A DNA stretch of 39,200 nucleotides from Aerococcus sp. HMSC062A02 (GTDB lineage: Bacteria; Bacillota; Bacilli; Lactobacillales; Aerococcaceae). Below the pieces are notes generated by a model, which was not told where the DNA came from, searched no databases, and saw only the letters and a program-made list of their open reading frames with translations. The stretch lies in the NCBI RefSeq assembly GCF_001809535.1, contig NZ_KV797946.1, positions 58,865 to 98,064 on the forward strand, read 5' to 3'. How positions within the stretch are numbered: position 1 is the first letter of the stretch; each line of letters begins with the position of its first letter. The position numbers and the translations under genes are program-made. Below, one piece after another: positions 32,468 through 39,200 of this stretch.

Positions 32468-32496
32468 TTGAAAAGTATTATCAAATAGACTAGAAT
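32468..32496 (+). promoter_or_regulatory. Sigma-A promoter of the suf operon
   Basis: TTGAAA (32468-32473), a 17-base spacer and TAGAAT (32491-32496) lie about 40 bases before the sufC start. No Fe-S regulator site is evident. Confidence 0.6.
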
Positions 32497-32533
32497 AAGA
32501 AGAGACTAACGATTGTTTTATAAGGAGGGCATT

Positions 32534-33301
32534 ATGTCGACATTAGAAATTAAAGACTTACATGTTTCAGTAGAAGAGAATGAAATTTTAAAAGGGGTTA
32601 ACTTAACCATCAATACGGGGGAAGTCCATGCCATCATGGGGCCTAACGGGACAGGGAAATCTACCCTATCTGCTGCCATCATGGGCCACCCAGCCTTTGA
32701 AGTGACCTCAGGTGAAATCTTATTAGACGGCGAAAATATCCTGGAAATGGAAACGGACGAGCGGGCTCTAGCTGGTTTATTCTTAGCCATGCAATATCCT
32801 TCTGAAATTCCTGGGATTACCAATGCGGAATTTATGCGCGCAGCGATCAATGCCAGACGGCCAGAAGACGATAAAATTTCCGTCATGGACTTTATTAAAA
32901 AGCTTGATGACAAGATGGAAGTTTTAGAAATGCCTGAAGAAATGGCAGAACGTTACCTCAATGAAGGCTTCTCAGGCGGGGAAAAGAAACGTAATGAAAT
33001 CTTACAGATGCTGATGATTGAACCAACCTTTGCTATCTTAGATGAGATTGATTCTGGACTAGATATTGATGCCTTACAGGTTGTCGCCAATGGGGTGAAC
33101 TCCATGCGTGGTGATAAGTTTGGCTCGCTCATCATTACCCACTACCAACGTCTCTTAGACTATATCGTGCCTGACTATGTCCACGTGATGATGGACGGCC
33201 GGGTAGTCAAATCTGGTGATGCTGAGCTGGCTAAAAAACTAGAAGCTGAAGGCTACAAGGGCCTTGCACAAGAGCTTAACATCGAATTGGATGAAGACTA
33301 G
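32534..33301 (+). CDS. sufC: Fe-S cluster assembly ATPase SufC
   Basis: A 255-residue ABC-type ATPase, cytosolic, that works with SufB and SufD as the scaffold for iron-sulfur cluster assembly. Walker A is GPNGTGKST (36-44), the signature is [11 protein letters not shown] and Walker [12 protein letters not shown], the SufC-typical form. The frame opens at 32513 but the ribosome site AAGGAGGG precedes ATG 32534. First gene of sufCDSUB, with its own sigma-A promoter, divergent from the fad operon. Confidence 0.97.
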   Translation: MSTLEIKDLHVSVEENEILKGVNLTINTGEVHAIMGPNGTGKSTLSAAIMGHPAFEVTSGEILLDGENILEMETDERALAGLFLAMQYPSEIPGITNAEFMRAAINARRPEDDKISVMDFIKKLDDKMEVLEMPEEMAERYLNEGFSGGEKKRNEILQMLMIEPTFAILDEIDSGLDIDALQVVANGVNSMRGDKFGSLIITHYQRLLDYIVPDYVHVMMDGRVVKSGDAELAKKLEAEGYKGLAQELNIELDED

Positions 33302-33319
33302 CTGATAAGGGAGGATTCT

Positions 33320-34615
33320 ATGTCAGAACAAATGAGCCAGAAAGACTGGCAAGCCATACAAGCCTTCTCCCAAGCTAAAAAGGAACCTGCATTTTTACTT
33401 GCCTTGAGAGAGAAAGCTTTTCAAAATATTGATCACTTAGACTTACCCGATACCCCTAAGATGGATGTCAAACGCTGGCCTCTATATGGAGCCAAGATCC
33501 AGGGGGAAGGGACCACAGACTTTGAATTGGATGAGCGCTACCAACACAAGGGACAAGAAGCCCTCATGAACCAATTCGGCGACCAGACCCTGAGCTTGGA
33601 CCTGAGCCAGAACTTGAAGGACCAAGGGGTTATCTTGATGGATATCTTCGAAGCCATGCAAGCTTACCCAGACTTCTTCAAGGACTACTATATGACCAAG
33701 GCCGCTAAACCAGGCGACAACAAGATTACCGCCTACCATACGGCCTATATGAATAGTGGGATTTTCCTCTATGTCCCTGAAAATGTGCAGGTCGAAGAAC
33801 CGATTGTTGTCAACGCCTTCCAAGATGCCAGCCAAGACTTGGCCTATAACCACCATGTCTTGATTGTGGCAGAAGCCCATGCCAAGTTCAGCTTTGTGGA
33901 ACGCTTCCAAACGCATGGCGACCAAGCCAATTCTGCTAATATCTTAACCGAAATCATTGCAGCTGACCATGCAGAAGTCCACTATGCTGCCTTGGACGAA
34001 CTCGGCGAAAATACGACGGGCTTTATTACCCGCCGCGGTCACTGTGGCCCTGAAGCGCGGATTGATTGGGCCGTCGGTATGCTTAACGATGGCAATGTGG
34101 TCGCTGACTACAATGCTGAATTGATCGGAGATGGCTCGGTCAGCTATGTGAATGTGGTCGGCATCTCGGATGGCAAGCAAACGCAAGGGGTCAACTCCCG
34201 AGTTTCCAACTATGGCCGTCACAGTGTCGGTCATATCTACCAAAAAGGGGTCATCCTCGACCGCTCACGCTTGGCCTTTAATGGGATTGGCCACATCTAC
34301 CGTGGGGCAGTAGGCGCTGATGCCCAACAAGAAGAACGGATCCTGATGTTCTCTGACCGGGCGCGGGGCGATGTCAACCCTATCCTATTGATCGACGAAA
34401 ATGATGTGACGGCAGGCCACGCCGCTTCCATGGGCCGGGTCGACCAGGAAGAACTCTACTATCTGATGAGTCGGGGAATTTCCGGCAAAGAAGCCCAACG
34501 CTTAGTAATTCGTGGCTTCTTAGGTAGTGTGATTGTAGCGATTCCTTTACAAGAAATGCGTGAAGAATTAATTGAAATTATAGATAAGAAGTTGATGGCT
34601 ATTGACAATGACTAA
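33320..34615 (+). CDS. sufD: Fe-S cluster assembly protein SufD
   Basis: A 431-residue SufD of the beta-helical SufB/SufD family, structural partner in the SufBC2D scaffold. The N-terminal helical region is followed by the right-handed beta-helix core; the C-terminal [39 protein letters not shown] pattern is diagnostic. The His in TAGHAAS is where SufD contributes to cluster formation in the family. Starts after GGGAGG. Its stop overlaps the sufS start by 8 bases. Confidence 0.96.
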   Translation: MSEQMSQKDWQAIQAFSQAKKEPAFLLALREKAFQNIDHLDLPDTPKMDVKRWPLYGAKIQGEGTTDFELDERYQHKGQEALMNQFGDQTLSLDLSQNLKDQGVILMDIFEAMQAYPDFFKDYYMTKAAKPGDNKITAYHTAYMNSGIFLYVPENVQVEEPIVVNAFQDASQDLAYNHHVLIVAEAHAKFSFVERFQTHGDQANSANILTEIIAADHAEVHYAALDELGENTTGFITRRGHCGPEARIDWAVGMLNDGNVVADYNAELIGDGSVSYVNVVGISDGKQTQGVNSRVSNYGRHSVGHIYQKGVILDRSRLAFNGIGHIYRGAVGADAQQEERILMFSDRARGDVNPILLIDENDVTAGHAASMGRVDQEELYYLMSRGISGKEAQRLVIRGFLGSVIVAIPLQEMREELIEIIDKKLMAIDND

Positions 34616-35837
34616 TATTTACCGGGATTTCCCCATTCTCAAGCAAAAAGTGAATGATGAAGACCTGGTCTACTTGGATAATGCAGCAACCACTCAGAAA
34701 CCTCAGGCAGTAATTGATGCCCTAGAAGCTTATTATCTCCACGACAATGCCAATATCCACCGCGGAGTCCATAGCCTAGCCAACCGGGCAACCGAGGCCT
34801 ATGAAAGAACCCGCGACAAGGTGCAAGCCTTTATCAATGCCGGCCAAAGAGAAGAAATCATCTTCACCAAGGGCACGACCCAGGGCATCAACTGGATTGC
34901 CCGCAGCTTTGCGGATGCCGTGCTTGAGCCTGGCGATGAAATCTTAATATCACCGATAGAGCACCATTCCAACCTCATCCCTTGGCAAGAGGCAGCTAAG
35001 CGTAACCAGGCTAAGTTACGCTATCTGGAGATGAACCAGGAGGGGATCTGGACAGCCGAAGATCTGAAGGAAGCGATAAGCGATCGAACTAAGATCCTGG
35101 CTATCTCCCACGTCTCCAATGTGCTCGGTTCTGCCCAAGATATCCAAGCCCTGGCTCAAGTCATCCATGATAACCAAGGCTATATCGTAGTGGACGGGGC
35201 CCAGGGAGCGGCCCACTTACCCGTTGATGTCCAGGCCCTGGACTGCGACTTCTATTGCTTCAGTGCCCACAAAGTCTATGGGCCGACCGGGGTGGGTATC
35301 CTCTATGGCAAGCGCGAGCTTCTCGAAGACATGGAACCCTTGGAGTACGGGGGCGAGATGATTACCCTGGTCCAACGTGAATCAAGCAGCTGGGCAGAGC
35401 TGCCTTATAAATTCGAAGGCGGGACGCAAAATATAGCTGGTGTAGTTGCCTTTTCGGCGGCTCTCGATTGGATTGAGAGCGTCGGTGGGATGGCGGCCAT
35501 TGCCGACCATGAAAAAGAACTTACCCGCTATGCCATGGCTGCCCTAGCTGACTATGAGGCGGTGGCTATATACGGCTCTGCTAATCCAGACCACCACCAC
35601 GGTGTGATTAGCTTCAACCTGGCAGGGGTCCACCCCCATGATCTGGCAACTGGTCTTGACCAACTAGGCGTTGCTGTCCGGGCCGGACACCACTGCGCCC
35701 AGGTCTTGATGCGGGAACTCTGCCAAGGGGCAACTGCCCGGGCGAGTTTCGCTTACTATAATACGAAAGCTGATGTTGACCGCTTAGTCAGCGCCTTAAA
35801 AGAAGTGGAGGAATTTTTCACCGATGGCTTTATCTAA
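34608..35837 (+). CDS. sufS: Cysteine desulfurase SufS
   Basis: A 409-residue PLP enzyme that takes sulfur from cysteine as a persulfide. PLP Lys222 lies in FSAHKVYGPTG, the persulfide Cys363 in RAGHHCAQVLM, and the N-terminal LDNAATTQKP motif is intact. The group II short active-site loop marks SufS rather than IscS. The start ATG at 34608 overlaps the sufD end; a TTG two codons earlier opens the frame but is not needed. It would hand sulfur to SufU, whose gene overlaps its stop by 14 bases. Confidence 0.96.
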   Translation: MTNIYRDFPILKQKVNDEDLVYLDNAATTQKPQAVIDALEAYYLHDNANIHRGVHSLANRATEAYERTRDKVQAFINAGQREEIIFTKGTTQGINWIARSFADAVLEPGDEILISPIEHHSNLIPWQEAAKRNQAKLRYLEMNQEGIWTAEDLKEAISDRTKILAISHVSNVLGSAQDIQALAQVIHDNQGYIVVDGAQGAAHLPVDVQALDCDFYCFSAHKVYGPTGVGILYGKRELLEDMEPLEYGGEMITLVQRESSSWAELPYKFEGGTQNIAGVVAFSAALDWIESVGGMAAIADHEKELTRYAMAALADYEAVAIYGSANPDHHHGVISFNLAGVHPHDLATGLDQLGVAVRAGHHCAQVLMRELCQGATARASFAYYNTKADVDRLVSALKEVEEFFTDGFI

Positions 35838-36309
35838 AATGGAAAATCTATACCGCGCTGTCATCGTGGACCACTACCAAAATCCCCACCACCATGGGGC
35901 TTTGGACCAGGCCACTCAGACGATTGAAATGCTCAATCCAACTTGCGGTGATGTCATTTTCTTAGACTTGAAGATCGAAGATGACAAGATCACAGACCTC
36001 GCCTTCCATGGCCAAGGTTGTGCTATCTCTACGGCAAGTACTAGTATGATGACGGACTTAATTAAGGGCAAGACTGTGGAAGAAGCCCTTAGCTTAGCTC
36101 ATAATTTTAATGAAATGATTACCTTGCCTGAATTGGATGAGGATACTGACTACCATGACCAACTCGGCGAAGCTTCCCTCCTATCTGGAGTCCGCAAGTT
36201 TCCGGCCCGGGTCAAGTGTGCCACTTTAGGTTGGCAGGCCCTCCAAGAAGGTATTCATAGTGACGAAGAAACAGTTGAAGAAGATGTAGAAGAGGGGGAA
36301 GACGAATAA
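35824..36309 (+). CDS. sufU: Sulfur-transfer protein SufU (IscU-like)
   Basis: A 161-residue IscU-fold protein of the SufU type, the zinc-bound sulfur acceptor for SufS in Gram-positive bacteria. The ligands are Cys41 and Asp43 (NPTCGD), Cys66 (GQGCAIST) and Cys132 (VKCATLGW), with the insertion near 95-115 typical of SufU. The C-terminus carries an extra acidic tail (EDVEEGEDE). Start ATG at 35824 is 14 bases inside sufS, with GGAGGAA upstream; MENLYRAV at 35839 is an alternative start. sufB follows directly. Confidence 0.95.
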   Translation: MALSKMENLYRAVIVDHYQNPHHHGALDQATQTIEMLNPTCGDVIFLDLKIEDDKITDLAFHGQGCAISTASTSMMTDLIKGKTVEEALSLAHNFNEMITLPELDEDTDYHDQLGEASLLSGVRKFPARVKCATLGWQALQEGIHSDEETVEEDVEEGEDE

Positions 36310-37710
36310 ATGAGTGAACTTCCAGTAATTGATGATTATAAATATGGTTTTCACGACGATGTGGATTCCAAAGTTGAAATTGGGATTGATACCGGCCTAA
36401 CTGAGGAAGTCATCCGTGAAATATCCGCCCAAAAAGAGGAACCTGAGTGGATGTTAGACTTCCGACTCAAGAGCCTTAAACGCTTTCAAAACAGTCACAT
36501 TCCGGACTGGAACCCAGATATCTCCGACTTAAATTTAAATGACATTACCCTGTATAAGAAGAAGTCAGATACGAATTCCAGAACTTGGGATGATGTCCCT
36601 GATAAGATTAAAGAAACTTTTGAACGGATTGGGATCCCCCAAGCTGAACGGGATAGCTTAGCCGGTGTCGTGGCCCAGTATGAATCTGAAGCCGTTTACC
36701 ACAACACCAAGGCAATTTATGAAGACCAAGGGGTTATTTTCACCGATACCGATACGGCCTTGAAAGAATATCCCGAACTCTTCAAAAAATACTTCGCTAC
36801 TTTAGTGCCACCATCGGATAACTTCCAAGCGGCCCTCAACTCCAGTGTCTGGTCAGGGGGGACCTTTATCTATGTGCCTAAGGGTGTTAAGGTCGACATC
36901 CCGCTCCAGACCTACTTCCGGATGAATGACGAAAGCATGGGGCAGTTTGAACGGACTCTGATCATTGTCGACGAAGGGGCCTCAGTGGAATACATCGAAG
37001 GTTGTACGGCCCCAACTTATTCGGCCAACAGCCTGCACGCTGCGATTGTTGAGATCTTCGTTGAAGAGGGGGGTTACTGCCGCTACTCCACCATCCAAAA
37101 CTGGTCGGACAATGTTTACAACCTGGTTACCAAACGGTCCAAGGTTGGTAAAAATGCGACCATGGAATGGGTAGACGGCAACCTCGGCGCCAAGCTTACC
37201 CAAAAATATCCATCCTGCTACTTGGATGGCGAAGGGGCCCGGGGAACCATGTTGTCTGTCGCCTTTGCGAATTCAGGCCAGCACCAACATACTGGGGCCA
37301 AGATGATCCACAATGCCCCTCATACCTCATCTTCTATTATCTCCAAGTCGATCGCCAAGGGGTCAGGAATCACCGACTACCTAGGGGATGTGAAATTTGG
37401 TAAAAATTCAAAGGGCTCTAAGTCCCACATTGAATGCGATACTATCCTGATCGACAAGGACTCCAAGTCAGATACTATTCCGATGAACGAGATCCATAAC
37501 TCCCAAGTTGACTTGGAACACGAGGCCAAGGTCTCCAAGATTTCAGAAGAACAGCTCTATTATCTCATGAGCCGGGGCCTCACCGAAGGCCAAGCGACTG
37601 AGATGATTATCATGGGCTTTGTAGAACCCTTCTCCAAGGAACTCCCACTGGAATATGCGGTTGAATTGAACCGTCTGATTTCTTATGAAATGGAAGGGTC
37701 TGTAGGCTAG
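36310..37710 (+). CDS. sufB: Fe-S cluster assembly protein SufB
   Basis: A 466-residue SufB, the central scaffold subunit on which the cluster is built. The conserved [21 protein letters not shown] segment, [16 protein letters not shown]-like [12 protein letters not shown] (about 227-238) and the C-terminal [23 protein letters not shown] are family landmarks. It starts on the base after the sufU stop codon, with AGGGGGAA before it. Last gene of the operon; a large terminator hairpin follows at 37821. Identity firm. Confidence 0.97.
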   Translation: MSELPVIDDYKYGFHDDVDSKVEIGIDTGLTEEVIREISAQKEEPEWMLDFRLKSLKRFQNSHIPDWNPDISDLNLNDITLYKKKSDTNSRTWDDVPDKIKETFERIGIPQAERDSLAGVVAQYESEAVYHNTKAIYEDQGVIFTDTDTALKEYPELFKKYFATLVPPSDNFQAALNSSVWSGGTFIYVPKGVKVDIPLQTYFRMNDESMGQFERTLIIVDEGASVEYIEGCTAPTYSANSLHAAIVEIFVEEGGYCRYSTIQNWSDNVYNLVTKRSKVGKNATMEWVDGNLGAKLTQKYPSCYLDGEGARGTMLSVAFANSGQHQHTGAKMIHNAPHTSSSIISKSIAKGSGITDYLGDVKFGKNSKGSKSHIECDTILIDKDSKSDTIPMNEIHNSQVDLEHEAKVSKISEEQLYYLMSRGLTEGQATEMIIMGFVEPFSKELPLEYAVELNRLISYEMEGSVG

Positions 37711-37820
37711 AAGATGATAGGAGGTTGATGGCCAGGCCTTTCTTAGCTCTGTCATCGTTAATCTCTTCAAATCTTGCCCCTAGGAAAAATTTGTGTGGTA
37801 ATTTTTATAAAATAGCTAGA

Positions 37821-37877
37821 GACGTCCAGTGTCGTCGTGGTGGTCCATCCATCAGATGACGCTGGGCGTCTTTTTAT
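37821..37877 (+). terminator. Long terminator hairpin of the suf operon
   Basis: A 16-bp stem (37821-37836 with 37855-37870, three G-T wobbles), extended by an inner 6-bp stem (TGGTGG/CCATCA) around TCCAT with one bulged G, then TTTTTATTT. About 22 pairs in all, unusually long for a terminator. Confidence 0.85.
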
Positions 37878-37956
37878 TTAGCTGGAAATTTATAGAGTGC
37901 TTGGAGATACAAAAGAGAGTATGACAAAAGTCGATCAGGCCTGAAGCACTGGAGCA

Positions 37957-38086
37957 AACTAAGAGAAAACGTTTACTAACGATTTCTCATAGTTCGTGAA
38001 GTGGATGTCAGGCCTGACTTTTGGAGTAGTTTTTTGAAAAATGTTTGTTATTTAAAAGGAGGCTGGAACTTTTGTCCCAGCCTCTA
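37957..38086. repeat. Dispersed intergenic repeat, copy 2
   Basis: Second copy of the element at 62-192. The first hairpin has one mismatch (base 37962 against its partner). The palindrome TCAGGCCTGA lies at 38008-38017, and a further copy of it lies just outside at 37935-37944, so the element has an internal direct repeat. The closing GAGGCTGG/CCAGCCTC hairpin (38059-38084) lacks a good T run here. Confidence 0.8.
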
Positions 38087-38454
38087 GAAGTAGAGATTTA
38101 GTCTGTGGATAGAATATCCATTGCCTATCGTCTCCTTTGCTACAATAACTATAAAGGGAAGTAAGTTTAGCCCCCTTAGTCACAAGGTGAAAAAAGTTTG
38201 ATTAACTAACTATGGAAAGATATGTAAATAATCTGAAACAGATACTTTTTCATAAGCTACTGTATACTAAATGAATCAAGCATACTAGAAAAAGCTCTGC
38301 ATGTATGATAGCCAATATCTTCCCGAAAGGCTCTTATTTCTTTCTTATTCTACTTTCCTAGCCATGACCATGCTCGGATTTTAAACTTGTACACTTGAAA
38401 TCCCTACCAACATTTATATTTCAATTGCCTAAAACTTTTTAACTGGGATATAGC

Positions 38455-38484
38455 TTGTTAGGTCTTGGCAGGGTGTGGTAGAAT
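38455..38484 (+). promoter_or_regulatory. Candidate promoter of the aldolase gene
   Basis: TTGTTA (38455-38460), an 18-base spacer and TAGAAT (38479-38484), about 40 bases before the GTG start. The match is moderate; a later TATAAA also lies nearby. Confidence 0.4.
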
Positions 38485-38525
38485 GAAGATATAAAATTAA
38501 AAAATGATTATAAGGGGGAGATCAG

Positions 38526-39173
38526 GTGAAATTTTTCCTAGATACAGCCAATGTGGGTGAAATCAAACGCATCGCCGCTTTGGGCTTGGTAGATGGGGTA
38601 ACAACTAATCCTAGCATCATCGCGCGTGAGGGACGGCCTTTTGAAGAAGTGATTAAGGAAATCTGCTCCGTTGTTGATGGGCCCGTCAGCGCGGAAGTGG
38701 TCAGCTTAGATACAGAAGGCATGGTCAAAGAAGCACGTGAACTGGCTAAGTGGTCAGCCAATGTAGTCGTTAAAATCCCCATGACCGAAGCTGGGCTGGC
38801 TGCAGTCCACCAATTAGCAGGAGAAGGCATCAAGACCAATGTAACCCTGGTCTTTACCCTCAGCCAAGCAGTCATGGCTGCCAAGGCTGGAGCTAGCTAT
38901 GTGAGTCCTTTTGTCGGCCGTTTAGAAGATATTGGGACAGACGCTTATGCCCTGATCTCTGATATTCGGGACATGTTGGATTTCTACGGCTATGATACGG
39001 AAATTATTGCAGCTAGCATCCGGACCCTGCCTCACTTTGAAGAAGTCGTTCGACGAGGCGCTCACATCGCTACCATCCCAGGCAAATTATTCCCTAAATT
39101 ATGGAAACACCCCTTAACCGACTCCGGAATCGAGGGCTTCCTCAAAGACTGGGAAAACTTCTCTAATAAATAA
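38526..39173 (+). CDS. Transaldolase / fructose-6-phosphate aldolase (TalC/FSA family)
   Basis: A 215-residue TIM-barrel class I aldolase. [20 protein letters not shown] and [11 protein letters not shown] open it, the Schiff-base Lys83 is in NVVVKIPMT, and [34 protein letters not shown] is the central signature. Short TalC/FSA enzymes either transfer dihydroxyacetone units (transaldolase) or cleave fructose 6-phosphate; the two cannot be told apart here. Translation begins at GTG, after AAGGGGGAG. No other pentose-phosphate gene is in view; the window ends 27 bases after its stop. Confidence 0.92.
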   Translation: MKFFLDTANVGEIKRIAALGLVDGVTTNPSIIAREGRPFEEVIKEICSVVDGPVSAEVVSLDTEGMVKEARELAKWSANVVVKIPMTEAGLAAVHQLAGEGIKTNVTLVFTLSQAVMAAKAGASYVSPFVGRLEDIGTDAYALISDIRDMLDFYGYDTEIIAASIRTLPHFEEVVRRGAHIATIPGKLFPKLWKHPLTDSGIEGFLKDWENFSNK

Positions 39174-39200
39174 GGGTGTGAGGGAGCGCGGGTAGAAGTG

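Larger units (their letters stand above)
37711..38525. other. Long intergenic region between sufB and the aldolase
   Basis: 815 bases without a convincing gene. It holds the sufB terminator (37821-37877), the second copy of the dispersed repeat (37957-38086) and the aldolase promoter (about 38455). A 43-codon frame at 37728-37859 has a good ribosome site, but it runs through the terminator hairpin. The remaining 38090-38450 is AT-rich; I see no structure in it that I can name. Confidence 0.5.

Noticed and set aside
37728-37859. A 43-codon ORF after sufB with a strong AGGAGG site
   Set aside because: It runs through the suf terminator hairpin, has no recognisable domain, and short frames of this size arise by chance. 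Conservation would be needed to revive it.
1-39200. Prophage, insertion sequence, CRISPR or toxin-antitoxin system
   Set aside because: No transposase, integrase, phage structural gene, cas gene, direct-repeat array or small paired toxin-antitoxin genes were recognised.

Overview
The window looks like ordinary chromosome from a Gram-positive Firmicute of the order Lactobacillales. An Aerococcaceae-like (Aerococcus-type) host is my best guess, but it is inferred from gene content and not proven. Supporting signs are the recU-pbp1A pair, the dnaG-rpoD operon, a sufCDSUB operon, a CopY-type repressor, a DUF1846 protein, FabK-type chemistry, strong AGGAGG ribosome sites and sigma-A promoters. There are no phage genes, insertion sequences, CRISPR arrays or rRNA genes.

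Layout. 1-5100 is mostly minus strand: a dispersed repeat, Dps ferritin, a UPF0340 protein, a low-molecular-weight phosphatase, a HAD phosphatase, then ung (+), an isolated copY and an alpha/beta hydrolase. 5270-10000 holds a DUF1846 protein (+) and the convergent recU-pbp1A pair. 10276-16795 is a plus-strand housekeeping run: tig, clpX, ysxC, dnaG and rpoD. 16796-17118 is a gene-free, GC-rich, hairpin-rich gap. 17119-20023 holds an SGNH hydrolase, a DegV fatty-acid-binding protein and a FabF-like protein whose catalytic cysteine is replaced by phenylalanine. 20087-20397 carries two tRNA genes, one of them a selenocysteine tRNA (selC) and the other tRNA-Arg(TCT). 20589-26229 has an Old Yellow Enzyme-type oxidoreductase, a MetQ-like lipoprotein, an unknown lipoprotein, a YihY/BrkB membrane protein, RodA and a YusI/ArsC-like protein.

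26314-32311 is a four-gene minus-strand fatty-acid operon: acyl-CoA synthetase, FadN-type hydroxyacyl-CoA dehydrogenase/hydratase, FadA thiolase and a FabK/nitronate-monooxygenase-type flavoprotein. It has no acyl-CoA dehydrogenase gene, and a cre-like site overlaps its likely promoter. Divergent from it is sufCDSUB (32534-37710), the Fe-S cluster assembly operon, ended by a long hairpin. A gap of about 815 bases follows, with a second copy of the dispersed repeat. The window closes with a transaldolase/fructose-6-phosphate aldolase.

Most interesting: (1) the selenocysteine tRNA, which implies UGA decoding in a lineage where this is uncommon, although no other Sec gene lies in the window; (2) the FabF-like protein without its nucleophile, next to a fatty-acid-binding DegV protein; (3) the fatty-acid operon without an acyl-CoA dehydrogenase but with a FabK-like enzyme; (4) a repeat of about 130 bp present near both ends of the window.
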